Below the pieces are notes generated by a model. The model was not told where the DNA came from. It ran no database searches and was given only the letters and a program-made list of their open reading frames with translations. A DNA stretch of 64,000 nucleotides, from assembly GCA_910588025.1 (NCBI GenBank), contig CAJUQG010000001.1, positions 33,625-97,624 on the forward strand, read 5' to 3'. This stretch comes from an uncultured Bacilli bacterium (lineage in GTDB: Bacteria; Bacillota_I; Bacilli_A; RF39; UBA660). Position 1 is the stretch's first letter. Every line of letters starts with the position of its first letter. The position numbers and the translations under genes are program-made. This document shows, in pieces, positions 1 to 8,542 of the stretch.

Positions 1-341
1 TAATGAAGTATGATGGTGAAACATTTATCAAAAAATTACTTCCAGTAATTGATAATTTTGAACGAGCTATTAACATGGATGATGACAATCTAGAGGATGA
101 AGTAAGTAAATTCTTAAGTGGCTTTAAAATGATTTATTCCAATCTAAAAAATATATTAGATGAAATGGAAATCAAAGAAATTGAATGTATAGGTAAACCT
201 TTTGATTCCATGAATATGGAAGCGGTTTTAACAGATCATGATGAAACAAAAGAAGAAAATATTGTCCTAGATTGCTTACAAAAAGGATATACCTATAAAG
301 ATAAAGTAATAAGACCTGCGATGGTCAAAGTAAATAATTAA
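1..341 (+). CDS. grpE: GrpE, nucleotide exchange factor (5' end cut off by the window)
   Basis: C-terminal part of GrpE, the cofactor that drives ADP release from DnaK. The visible 112 residues start inside the long dimerisation helix; LLPVIDNFERAI is the family's signature stretch, and the C-terminus VIRPAMVKV matches the end of the beta domain. GrpE is usually 170-200 residues, so roughly 60-90 residues lie to the left of the window. The ATG at base 3 is an internal methionine, not the start. dnaK begins 18 bases after the stop, so the two are clearly co-transcribed, as in the usual hrcA-grpE-dnaK-dnaJ operon. Confidence 0.92.
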   Translation, partial: MKYDGETFIKKLLPVIDNFERAINMDDDNLEDEVSKFLSGFKMIYSNLKNILDEMEIKEIECIGKPFDSMNMEAVLTDHDETKEENIVLDCLQKGYTYKDKVIRPAMVKVNN

Positions 342-359
342 TAAAGAAAGGTGATTAAC

Positions 360-2186
360 ATGGGTAAAATTATAGGAATTGATTTAGGTACAACAAATAG
401 TTGTGTCTCAGTATTAGAAGGTGGAGAACCTAAAGTTATAGTAAATGATGAGGGGGAAAGAACTACCCCAAGCGTCGTTGCTTTTAAAGGTGATGAAGAA
501 TTAGTTGGTGCTCGTGCCAAACGTCAAGCAGTTACTAATGTAAATAATACAATTGCTTCTGTTAAAAGATTAATGGGAACAAAACAAAAAGTAGATGCAA
601 ATGACAAAAAATGGACACCAGAAGAAATTTCAGCGAAAATTTTAAGCAAACTAAAAAAAGATGCCGAAAACTATTTAGGAGAAACTGTTACAGAAGCTGT
701 TATTACCGTTCCTGCCTACTTTAATGATGCAGAACGTCAAGCTACTAAAAATGCTGGAAAAATTGCTGGACTTGATGTAAAACGTATTATAAACGAACCA
801 ACAGCAGCAGCCTTAGCTTATGGTCTTGATAAACAAGAAAAATTACAAACTATTTTAGTATATGACCTAGGTGGAGGAACATTTGACGTATCCATTCTTG
901 AACTTGGAGATGGATTATTTGAAGTAAAATCTACTGCTGGAAATAATAAATTAGGTGGAGATGATTTTGACCAAAAAATTATCGATTATCTAGTAGATGA
1001 ATTTAAAAAACAAGAAGGAATTGATTTATCAAAAGATAAAATGGCAATGCAACGTTTAAAAGATGCAGCAGAAAAAGCCAAAAAGGATTTATCTGGTATG
1101 GCTAAAACACAAATTAGCTTACCATTTATCTCACAAAAAGATGGAAGTCCTGTTCACTTAGAACTTGAATTATCAAAAGCTAAATTTGAAGACTTATGTC
1201 GAGATTTATTTGATTCAACTCTTGAACCAGTAAGAAAAGCTCTAAAAGACGCTAAATTAAAATCTAGTGATATTAATGAAGTAATCTTAGTTGGTGGATC
1301 AACTCGTATTCCATACATTCAAGAACTAGTTAAAAAAGAATTAGGGAAAGAGCCTCACAAAGGAGTAAACCCAGATGAAGTAGTAGCAATGGGTGCAGCA
1401 ATTCAAGGTGGAGTATTAACTGGTGAAGTAGATGACTTAGTTTTACTTGATGTAACACCATTATCACTTGGTATTGAAACACTTGGTGGTGTAATGACTG
1501 TATTAATTCCAAGAAATACAACCATTCCAACAAGTAAAAGTCAAGTATTTAGTACTGCTGCTGATAATCAACCAGCTGTAGATATTCATGTACTACAAGG
1601 GGAAAGACCAATGGCTAATGACAACAAAACATTAGGTAACTTCCAATTAATGGATATCCCACCAGCTCCAAGAGGTATTCCTCAAATCGAAGTTAAATTT
1701 GATATTGATGCTAATGGTATCGTTCATGTTACAGCCAAAGATTTAGGAACAAATAAAGAACAAACTATTACCATTACTTCAAATACATCTTTAAGTGATG
1801 AAGAAATTGAAAAAATGGTAAAAGATGCAGAAGCTAATAAAGATGCCGATGAAAAAAGAAAAGAAAGTGCAAACATTAAAAATGACGCTGATTCACTAAT
1901 CTTTGCAACAGAAAAAGCAATCAAAGATCTTGGCGATAAAGCAGATAAAAAAGATGTAAAAGAAGCAGAAAGCAAAATCAAAGACTTAAAAGAAGCTTTA
2001 GAAAAAGATGATACAGAAGATATCAAGAAGAAAACAGAAAGCTTAAACGAAATTGCTATGAAACTTGCAACTAAAGTTTACGAAAATGCTGCTGCTGAAC
2101 AAAAAAATCAAGAAACCAATGATGGAAAAGATGAAAAAAAAGACAGCAAAAGTGATGTAGAAGAAGCTAGTTACGAAGAGAAATAA
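360..2186 (+). CDS. dnaK: Chaperone protein DnaK (Hsp70)
   Basis: Cytosolic ATP-dependent chaperone of 608 residues, the normal bacterial length. Seen in order: phosphate-1 motif IGIDLGTTNSC at the N-terminus, NEPTAAALAYG, DLGGGTFDVSIL, LVGGSTRIP, the interdomain linker and substrate domain (DVTPLSLGIETLGG), and a charged helical lid ending in an acidic tail. The start is placed at ATG 360, not the in-frame GTG at 351, because AAAGGTGA at 348-354 is a proper Shine-Dalgarno for 360 and itself contains the GTG. It sits between grpE and pepF; dnaJ follows only after pepF. Confidence 0.98.
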   Translation: MGKIIGIDLGTTNSCVSVLEGGEPKVIVNDEGERTTPSVVAFKGDEELVGARAKRQAVTNVNNTIASVKRLMGTKQKVDANDKKWTPEEISAKILSKLKKDAENYLGETVTEAVITVPAYFNDAERQATKNAGKIAGLDVKRIINEPTAAALAYGLDKQEKLQTILVYDLGGGTFDVSILELGDGLFEVKSTAGNNKLGGDDFDQKIIDYLVDEFKKQEGIDLSKDKMAMQRLKDAAEKAKKDLSGMAKTQISLPFISQKDGSPVHLELELSKAKFEDLCRDLFDSTLEPVRKALKDAKLKSSDINEVILVGGSTRIPYIQELVKKELGKEPHKGVNPDEVVAMGAAIQGGVLTGEVDDLVLLDVTPLSLGIETLGGVMTVLIPRNTTIPTSKSQVFSTAADNQPAVDIHVLQGERPMANDNKTLGNFQLMDIPPAPRGIPQIEVKFDIDANGIVHVTAKDLGTNKEQTITITSNTSLSDEEIEKMVKDAEANKDADEKRKESANIKNDADSLIFATEKAIKDLGDKADKKDVKEAESKIKDLKEALEKDDTEDIKKKTESLNEIAMKLATKVYENAAAEQKNQETNDGKDEKKDSKSDVEEASYEEK

Positions 2187-2208
2187 AAATGATTAAAGTT
2201 CTAGGAAA

Positions 2209-2225
2209 CTAGAGCTTTTCTCTAG
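2209..2225 (+). other. Intercistronic stem-loop between dnaK and pepF
   Basis: CTAGAG and CTCTAG pair across a 5-base loop. No T-run follows, so this is more likely an mRNA processing or stability element than a terminator. An overlapping alternative hairpin (TCTAG-GAAA-CTAGA) is also possible. Its position could uncouple the abundance of the dnaK message from that of pepF. Confidence 0.3.
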
Positions 2226-2243
2226 TGAAAGAAAGGTTTTATT

Positions 2244-4040
2244 ATGTTAGAATATAGCAGTCGTAAAGAAGTACCAAAAGAGTATCAGTTTGATTTAACA
2301 GACTTTTATAAAAATAAAGAAGAATGGGAAGAAGATTTAAAGAAAACAGAATTAGAAATAGAAAAAATAAAAAGCTTTCAAGGGGTTTTAAATGATGAAA
2401 AAAAACTAGAAAGTTTTTTAAAGGACTATATTGAACTTTCTAGTAACATTATGAATTTATATGTTTATGCCATGCTAAATCATGATGTCGACTTAAATAA
2501 TGATATGTATACAGCCATGCTAAACAAAATTAGTAGTTTAAATACAAACTTTGAAACAATAACATCCTTTTTTGAACCAGAAATCGTTTCCTTAAGTGAA
2601 GAGGAGTATAAAAATTTATTTACAAAAAATGAAGCTATTTTACAATATAAGCATTTATTAGATGAAATATACGAACAAAAAAAACACACCTTATCACAAA
2701 AGGAAGAAAAGATGCTTCGTACTTTAAGTGAAACATTTTCAAGTTATGAAAAAATGTCTGCTACTTTAATTAATTCTGATCATAATTATGGATTTATAAA
2801 GTTACCAGATGGTAATATAGTAGAAATTGCTGCAAATAATGTAGGAACTTTAAAGAAAAATAAAGATCCTAAAATCAGAAAAAAAGCAAACCGCCAATTT
2901 GGTAAAACACTCATGCAGTACCAAAATACCGAAAGTGCTTTTCTTCATAATTATATAAAAAATAGCATCAATTTAGCGAAATTAAGAAATTACGAATCAC
3001 CATGGCATAAAAAACTAGAAAACATTCATATTTCAAACGAAGTCTTTGAAAATTTAAAAACAACTGCTAAACAAAGAAAAAAAGCTTGGCAAAATTACTA
3101 TCGTTTAATGAAACAAGTTTTAAAATTAAAAACATTACATAATTATGACACTCTATTAGAATGGAATGACACACAACGTTCTTATTCTATTGAAGAAGCT
3201 GAAAAAATTGTTTTAGAAGCCTTAAAACCACTTGGTAAGGATTATGGAGAAAAATTAAAAGAAGTATTTGATTCTCATCACATTGACTATTGCGGTTATA
3301 AAGGAAAAATAAATGGGGGATATAGTTGTTCTACATTTACGAAAACCCGAATTGTTATAAGCTTCAAAGAAAAGTTTAGTGACATTTTAACCATTGCTCA
3401 CGAAGTTGGGCACAATGTCCATCATCAATTTATAAATGACGCGAATCCTTTATGGTATCGTTATACTTCTACTTTTGTGGCAGAAGTAGCATCTTTAACT
3501 AACGAATTTTTGGTAAATAACTATATTGCTCAAAACGGACATACCAAACAAGAAAAATTACTAGGAATTGAACATACATTAAAAACATTCCAAAATAATT
3601 TCTTCGGAACAATTCGTGAAGGAGAATTAGAACAAATTATGTATAAGTATGTGGAAAATGGCAATACCCTTACCGCTAATTACTTAAATGAATTAGTTGA
3701 AACTTCTCTAAAAGAATATCAAGGTAATATCATAAAAGATGATGGTTATTCTAAATTAAGTTGGGTAACCAGAAGCCATTATTACCTGAATTTCTATATG
3801 TTTAGTTATGCTATTTGTGTTGTAATTGCTGCAATGCTTGCTGATAAAATTCTAAAACAAGAAGAAGGTATTTTAGAACAATACAAAGATTTCTTAAAAT
3901 GTGGTTCAGATATGTATCCAGAAGAAATTTATGAAAAACTAGGTATAAATTTAAAAGATCCTTACGTTTTTCAAACTGGTGTAGATTTTTTTGAATCGCA
4001 AATAAAACTTTATGAAACAATCCTAAAAGAAGGTGTATAA
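2244..4040 (+). CDS. pepF: Oligoendopeptidase F (M3B zinc metallopeptidase)
   Basis: Cytosolic zinc endopeptidase that trims oligopeptides of roughly 7-17 residues. The protein is 598 residues, the usual length for the family. The catalytic HEXXH motif (HEVGH) is at about residues 386-390, and the second zinc-ligand region (FVAEVASLTNEF) follows about 28 residues later. The GAAAGG ribosome-binding site lies 8 bases before the ATG. Only 57 bases separate it from dnaK, and dnaJ starts 2 bases after its stop, so it is embedded in the heat-shock operon. That placement is not standard and hints at coupled expression with the chaperones (inference). Confidence 0.95.
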   Translation: MLEYSSRKEVPKEYQFDLTDFYKNKEEWEEDLKKTELEIEKIKSFQGVLNDEKKLESFLKDYIELSSNIMNLYVYAMLNHDVDLNNDMYTAMLNKISSLNTNFETITSFFEPEIVSLSEEEYKNLFTKNEAILQYKHLLDEIYEQKKHTLSQKEEKMLRTLSETFSSYEKMSATLINSDHNYGFIKLPDGNIVEIAANNVGTLKKNKDPKIRKKANRQFGKTLMQYQNTESAFLHNYIKNSINLAKLRNYESPWHKKLENIHISNEVFENLKTTAKQRKKAWQNYYRLMKQVLKLKTLHNYDTLLEWNDTQRSYSIEEAEKIVLEALKPLGKDYGEKLKEVFDSHHIDYCGYKGKINGGYSCSTFTKTRIVISFKEKFSDILTIAHEVGHNVHHQFINDANPLWYRYTSTFVAEVASLTNEFLVNNYIAQNGHTKQEKLLGIEHTLKTFQNNFFGTIREGELEQIMYKYVENGNTLTANYLNELVETSLKEYQGNIIKDDGYSKLSWVTRSHYYLNFYMFSYAICVVIAAMLADKILKQEEGILEQYKDFLKCGSDMYPEEIYEKLGINLKDPYVFQTGVDFFESQIKLYETILKEGV

Positions 4041-4042
4041 AA

Positions 4043-5161
4043 ATGAATAAAAAAGATTATTATGAAGTCTTAGGTCTTCAAAAAGGCGCAAGCGATGAAG
4101 AGATAAAACGTGCTTTTCGTCGCCTTGCCAAACAATATCATCCTGATGTAAATAAAGAACCAGGTGCCGAAGAAAAATTTAAAGAAATAGGAGAAGCATA
4201 TTCTGTCTTATCAGACCCCGATAAGAAACGCCAATACGATCAATTTGGTCATGCCGCTTTTCAAAACGGTGGCTCTGGCGGCTTTGGTGGATTTAGTACA
4301 GAAGATTTTGACTTCTCAAGCATTTTTGATGATCTATTCGGAGGAGGATTCGGCGGATTTTCATCCTTTGGTGGAGCAAGAGGTAGAAGTGCTTCTCGTC
4401 CTCAAAAAGGTCGCGATCGTTTAATTAATGTCGATTTAACTTTTGAAGAAGCAATCAAAGGTTGTAAAAAAGAAATTGCTTTAGAATTAGATGATGAATG
4501 CGATGAATGTGACGGAAAAGGGGGATTCGGCGAAACGACATGTTCTACCTGTAATGGTCGTGGAAGAGTAATCGAAGAACAACGAAGCTTTCTAGGAATA
4601 TTCCAAACAGAAACGACATGTTCTACCTGTAATGGTCGTGGAAAAACTTATGAGCGCAAATGTAATCATTGTAAAGGCACTGGACATATTCGTACCAAAA
4701 AGAAAATCGAAATTAATATTCCAGAAGGTGTTGATACCGGCCATCAACTAAAAATTAGTGGAAAAGGAGAAGCCGGGTATAACGGTGGACCAAATGGAGA
4801 TATCTATTTTGAATTTAAGGTTAAGAAAAGTCCTATTTTTGAACGAGATGGAATAGACCTATACCTAACTGTCCCAATTACCATTACTGATGCCATTTTA
4901 GGATGTAAAAAAGAAATTCCTACGATTGATGGCAATGTCTATCTAGAAATTAAAGCTGGAACCCAAAACGGTAATAAATTAAAACTAAAAGGTAAAGGTG
5001 TAAAAGGAGTCAACTCTTTACGTAAAGGTGACATGTATGTAATCATTAATGTAATAATTCCAACCAAGCTTTCAAAAGAACAAAAAAAATTAATTGAAAG
5101 TTTAAAAGACACTAATTTAGAAAATGAAAGTGAAATAAAAAAATTCAATCAATATGTGTAA
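4043..5161 (+). CDS. dnaJ: Chaperone protein DnaJ (Hsp40)
   Basis: Co-chaperone that stimulates DnaK ATPase and delivers unfolded substrates. The 372 residues show the J domain with the invariant HPD (HPDVNKEPG, about residue 33), a Gly/Phe-rich linker (about 75-115), and four intact CXXCXGXG zinc-binding motifs between about residues 150 and 215 (CDECDGKG, CSTCNGRG, CSTCNGRG, CNHCKGTG), then the two substrate-binding beta domains. It starts 2 bases after pepF. Motifs 2 and 3 are encoded by an exact 34-base DNA repeat (separate entry). A terminator overlaps its stop codon, ending the operon. Confidence 0.97.
   Translation: MNKKDYYEVLGLQKGASDEEIKRAFRRLAKQYHPDVNKEPGAEEKFKEIGEAYSVLSDPDKKRQYDQFGHAAFQNGGSGGFGGFSTEDFDFSSIFDDLFGGGFGGFSSFGGARGRSASRPQKGRDRLINVDLTFEEAIKGCKKEIALELDDECDECDGKGGFGETTCSTCNGRGRVIEEQRSFLGIFQTETTCSTCNGRGKTYERKCNHCKGTGHIRTKKKIEINIPEGVDTGHQLKISGKGEAGYNGGPNGDIYFEFKVKKSPIFERDGIDLYLTVPITITDAILGCKKEIPTIDGNVYLEIKAGTQNGNKLKLKGKGVKGVNSLRKGDMYVIINVIIPTKLSKEQKKLIESLKDTNLENESEIKKFNQYV
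4532..4643 (+). repeat. Exact 34-base direct repeat inside dnaJ
   Basis: Copies at 4532-4565 and 4610-4643 are identical over 34 bases, including every synonymous position, and are offset by 78 bases, which keeps the reading frame. Both encode the same stretch of zinc motif (ETTCSTCNGRG). Protein-level similarity of zinc motifs is normal in DnaJ; nucleotide identity over this length is not required by function. Confidence 0.9.
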
Positions 5162-5187
5162 AGTAAGTAAGATACTTACTTTTTTTC
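5161..5187 (+). terminator. Rho-independent terminator after dnaJ
   Basis: A 9-base-pair stem AAGTAAGTA/TACTTACTT with a 3-base loop, followed by a T-run. It begins on the last base of the dnaJ stop codon and closes the grpE-dnaK-pepF-dnaJ operon. Confidence 0.85.
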
Positions 5188-5196
5188 TGGTTTTAT

Positions 5197-5225
5197 TTGA
5201 CAAAAAACTCACTGCGTCCTATACT
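5197..5225 (+). promoter_or_regulatory. Sigma-A-type promoter for the 5250 gene
   Basis: A perfect -35 TTGACA (5197-5202), a 17-base spacer and -10 TATACT (5220-5225), placed about 25 bases before the start codon. It lies just after the dnaJ terminator, so the next gene is an independent unit. Confidence 0.75.
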
Positions 5226-5249
5226 TAAAATAATAAGGATGGAATCACA

Positions 5250-6482
5250 ATGTTAAATAAATATAAAATAGCTCTTACAATTATCATTATCTTAGTTGCA
5301 TGTACCATTACCATTGGAATAGGTTATCTATATTTTGAAAAAATAGAACCAACCACTGATCATGCAACCGTCTTTGTAGATGGAGATTTATCATTTAATT
5401 TTATCAATGGTCAAATCATTGACACGTCCTTAACAAATGAATATTCCTTTTCTATCACAAATACTTCTAGCGTTTCCTATTATTATAATTTAGCTTTAGA
5501 AAACATTCAAACTACCGACGGCATTAATTTTGAATTACAAAGTGATCGGGAAGGATTCCAAACCATTTCTAAAAAACTAACAAATGGGTCTTATACCTAT
5601 TCAGGAACCATTAAAATAAATGGCAATGAAACACATAGCTACACCTTTCTTCTTTATAATCCAGAAAATACCCCCATCAACGGAAAATTAAGCGTTGAAT
5701 TAGAAAAAGATATGAATACCTTAGCAAATGTCGTCCTAAAAAATAATATAATTAACGAAAAAACCAAAACACCTCTTGGGGAAATAGCAAAAGAAGAAGA
5801 AGGACTAATCGAAAACTCAGATGATATCGGCACCAGTTACTATTTTCGTGGCAATGTCACAAACAATTATGTCTCATTTGCCAACTTAATATGGCGAATT
5901 GTAAAAATAAATGGCGATGGAAGTGTCAAATTAGTTTTAGACGATTTAATCAATAATAATACTCAATTCTACAAAGATCAATTTGATTTAACCTTTCCAA
6001 CATCTAGTATCTACGAATCTTTAAATGCTTGGTACAATACTAACTTAAAAGAGTTTGATAATTTAATCGCTAATCATCGCTTTTGTACAGATGCAACCAA
6101 TGGCGAAAATGGTTTTTCTTCACTTACCCGCATTTATATTAACAAAGATCCCATTTTTCAATGTCTAGGAACAACAAACAGTGCCAAAATTGGACTTCTT
6201 ACTGCTGACGAAATTTCGTTTGCTGGGGCCAATAACAAAGCTCAAAATGATTTATATTACTTATACAATGAAAATATCAAAAGTGGTTGGTGGACTATGA
6301 GTCCTGCCAAAAATAACGATGGAACAATTAGTTATATAGAAATTCAGAAAAATGGGCAAATGAATAGTGGAACCAATGGATTCTTATTCCGTGGCGTTCG
6401 ACCAGTAATCAATTTAATCAAAAAAGCTACAGTAACCGGAAATGGTTCCAAAGAAAATCCTTATGTAGTAAATATGCTGTAA
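5250..6482 (+). CDS. Exported surface protein, unknown function
   Basis: A 410-residue protein with one N-terminal hydrophobic segment (about residues 7-30: lysine, then a long Ile/Val run) acting as signal or membrane anchor. It is followed by a beta-rich domain with many Asn, Thr and Ser residues (about 35-155) reminiscent of camelysin/TasA-type secreted sandwiches. A C-terminal module (about 190-405) contains YYFRGNV, WRIVKINGDGSVKL, GWWTMSP and RGVRPVINL. From memory, this module recurs in surface proteins of uncultured gut Bacillota, with no assigned function. Two cysteines (about 277 and 306) could form a disulfide outside the cell. It has its own promoter and its own terminators on both sides, so it is a single-gene unit. 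Confidence 0.7.
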   Translation: MLNKYKIALTIIIILVACTITIGIGYLYFEKIEPTTDHATVFVDGDLSFNFINGQIIDTSLTNEYSFSITNTSSVSYYYNLALENIQTTDGINFELQSDREGFQTISKKLTNGSYTYSGTIKINGNETHSYTFLLYNPENTPINGKLSVELEKDMNTLANVVLKNNIINEKTKTPLGEIAKEEEGLIENSDDIGTSYYFRGNVTNNYVSFANLIWRIVKINGDGSVKLVLDDLINNNTQFYKDQFDLTFPTSSIYESLNAWYNTNLKEFDNLIANHRFCTDATNGENGFSSLTRIYINKDPIFQCLGTTNSAKIGLLTADEISFAGANNKAQNDLYYLYNENIKSGWWTMSPAKNNDGTISYIEIQKNGQMNSGTNGFLFRGVRPVINLIKKATVTGNGSKENPYVVNML

Positions 6483-6510
6483 AGAACAAAAATAATTGTT
6501 CTTTTTCTTT
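6481..6510 (+). terminator. Terminator after the 5250 gene
   Basis: A 9-base-pair stem AAAGAACAA/TTGTTCTTT with a 6-base loop and a T-rich tail, overlapping the stop codon. Confidence 0.7.
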
Positions 6511-6514
6511 ACAC

Positions 6515-6543
6515 TTGACATATGTAAAATGGTAAAATAAATG
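6515..6543 (+). promoter_or_regulatory. Possible promoter upstream of the 6590 gene
   Basis: -35 TTGACA at 6515-6520 with TAAATG 17 bases downstream (6538-6543), a weak -10. A second possibility is the extended -10 TGTTAAAAT at 6562-6570, which sits nearer the gene. Confidence 0.4.
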
Positions 6544-6589
6544 TATCGTTTTTGCGAAATATGTTAAAATAAAAACAGGAGTGACGACT

Positions 6590-7132
6590 ATGATCCATTT
6601 CTTTGAAGATATCTTAGCTTTTTTAAAAACATTATCTTTTATTGATTACATACTTTACTTTGCCATTTTAGTATTAATTATTCTTATCATATCACTAATT
6701 TATATTTTAAGAATGAATGATGAAGATTTTGAAAATCCCAGCGAAACAAAAGACTTTGATTCTCCAAAAAAAGAAGAAAATAGAAATACACTTCAGGAGC
6801 AAAATGATTTCATTGATTTACGACAAATCGTTAATACCATTGATGAAAAACCAACCCCTGTTATAGATATGACGGCTTTTGAAGCAGAACAAGAAGAAAA
6901 AGCTATTATTAGTTACGATGAATTAATTTCCAATACCAAAAGTCATCCTATTAATTATGATACAGAAGAATTAGTAGATGATACAATTAAAGTTAAAAAA
7001 ATAAATCTCGAAAATTTAACCAATTTAGAAATTACTGAAGAACCTCCAAGAATCGAAGTAAAACTATTTACCTATGATCATGAAGAAGCTTTTTTACAAA
7101 CGTTAAAACAATTAAATGAACTTTTAAATTAG
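6590..7132 (+). CDS. Single-pass membrane protein with acidic cytoplasmic tail, unknown
   Basis: 180 residues. A transmembrane helix at about residues 17-42 (Ile/Leu-rich) is followed by RMND and a long hydrophilic, strongly acidic tail with repeated Asp/Glu clusters and no recognisable fold. The positive residues after the helix suggest the tail is cytoplasmic. The start is ATG 6590: AGGAG at 6577-6581 has correct spacing for it, while the upstream in-frame GTG at 6581 lies inside that Shine-Dalgarno. It is a single-gene unit with terminators before and after. The domain plan resembles bitopic membrane-scaffold proteins in general, but no family is recognised. Confidence 0.65.
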   Translation: MIHFFEDILAFLKTLSFIDYILYFAILVLIILIISLIYILRMNDEDFENPSETKDFDSPKKEENRNTLQEQNDFIDLRQIVNTIDEKPTPVIDMTAFEAEQEEKAIISYDELISNTKSHPINYDTEELVDDTIKVKKINLENLTNLEITEEPPRIEVKLFTYDHEEAFLQTLKQLNELLN

Positions 7133-7158
7133 ACTTTAAAACTGTCTAATTTTTTTAT
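7126..7158 (+). terminator. Terminator overlapping the 3' end of the 6590 gene
   Basis: AAATTAGAC (7126-7134) pairs with GTCTAATTT (7144-7152) and is followed by T residues. The left arm includes the stop codon. Confidence 0.8.
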
Positions 7159-7189
7159 ATAATATAGGTCAGAAAAAGAGGGGATTCTT

Positions 7190-8476
7190 ATGACATTCCA
7201 CATCATTACATTAGGTTGTAAGGTTAATACTTACGAAAGTGAAATTATGAGAGAATTGTTAGAAAATGCTGGCTATCTTTATCAAGATAATTTAGATACA
7301 GATATTATTATTATTAATACTTGTAGTGTGACCGATATGGCGGATAAAAAATCGCAAAAAACGGTTCGGCGAATCAAAAGGGACAGAAAAAATGTCATTT
7401 TAGTGGTCGCTGGATGTAGTAGTGAAAATAAAAAAGAACTTTATCAATCCTTTGACATTGATATCCTACTTGGTAATAAAGATAAAAGTAACATTGTATC
7501 TTTAATAGAACAATACTTAAAAAATCAACAACCTATTACTCAATTTTATTACACTCGTAATTTACCTTTTGAAGACATGACCATAAATCGATTTAAATCC
7601 CATACACGAGCATTTTTAAAAATTCAAGATGGTTGTAATAACTTTTGTAGTTATTGTATTATCCCATATGTAAGAGGAACAATTCGCCATAAATCTATGT
7701 CAAAAGCTTTGGAAGAAACAAAAACATTAGTAAAAAATGGACATAGTGAAATTGTTTTAACCGGAATTCATACAGGTTCCTATGGAAATGATGAATATGA
7801 TTTAACTGATTTAATTCATGAAATGAGTAAAATAGAAGACTTAAAACGCATTCGCATATCTTCTATTGAAATAACTGAACTAAATGATAAATTTTTAAAC
7901 GAATTACAAAAGAATCCCAAAATATGCAACCATTTACATATTCCCCTTCAAGCTGGTAGTAATTTTATTTTAAACAAAATGAATCGCAAATACGATCTGG
8001 CTTATTTTGAAGAAAAATTAAATCAAATAAGAACGATTCGCCGAAATATTAGTATTACTACCGATATCATTGTTGGTCATCCCTACGAAACCGATAATTT
8101 ATTTGAAGAAACATTAAAAAATGCCCAAAAATTTCGATTTAGTAAAATTCACGCCTTTCCATATTCCAAAAGAAATGGAACATTAGCAGCACAAATGGAT
8201 GGTCAAGTCGCACCAGAAGAAAAAAAGAAAAGAAATCGTCAATTAGTAAATCTTTCGAATTATTTAGAACAAGAATATGCAAAATCGTTCCTAAATCAAA
8301 CGGTAGAGGTGTTAATTGAAGAAGTAAAAAATGATTATGTAATAGGTCATACTGATAATTATTTAAAGATTAAAATAGAAGAAAATTTACTTCCAAATCA
8401 TTATTATCAAGTAAAATTAATTGCCATGAAAGAAGATATGATCCTTGGCATTTTAACAGAAAATCAGGAAATATAA
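7190..8476 (+). CDS. mtaB: tRNA t6A37 methylthiotransferase MtaB
   Basis: Radical-SAM enzyme that converts t6A37 to ms2t6A37 in ANN-decoding tRNAs. The 428 residues show an N-terminal MTTase domain (ITLGCKVNTYES, with further cysteines in NTCSV and VAGCSSE as ligands of the auxiliary 4Fe-4S cluster), the radical-SAM motif CNNFCSYCIIP at about residues 150-160, and a C-terminal TRAM-like RNA-binding domain. The LGCKVN start and overall length fit the MtaB (YqeV) branch better than MiaB or RimO. GAGGGGA lies just before ATG 7190. It has its own terminators on both sides. In the same window, tcdA acts on the same t6A37 nucleotide. Confidence 0.9.
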   Translation: MTFHIITLGCKVNTYESEIMRELLENAGYLYQDNLDTDIIIINTCSVTDMADKKSQKTVRRIKRDRKNVILVVAGCSSENKKELYQSFDIDILLGNKDKSNIVSLIEQYLKNQQPITQFYYTRNLPFEDMTINRFKSHTRAFLKIQDGCNNFCSYCIIPYVRGTIRHKSMSKALEETKTLVKNGHSEIVLTGIHTGSYGNDEYDLTDLIHEMSKIEDLKRIRISSIEITELNDKFLNELQKNPKICNHLHIPLQAGSNFILNKMNRKYDLAYFEEKLNQIRTIRRNISITTDIIVGHPYETDNLFEETLKNAQKFRFSKIHAFPYSKRNGTLAAQMDGQVAPEEKKKRNRQLVNLSNYLEQEYAKSFLNQTVEVLIEEVKNDYVIGHTDNYLKIKIEENLLPNHYYQVKLIAMKEDMILGILTENQEI

Positions 8477-8494
8477 AAAACTTCTTGATTTTTT
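8461..8494 (+). terminator. Terminator at the end of mtaB
   Basis: AAATCAGGAA pairs with TTCTTGATTT (one G-U pair) across an 11-base loop that contains the mtaB stop codon, followed by T residues. Confidence 0.7.
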
Positions 8495-8542
8495 AAACGT
8501 TATAAAATATAATAATTTCGCATTTTTTAAAGGGGAATTTCT

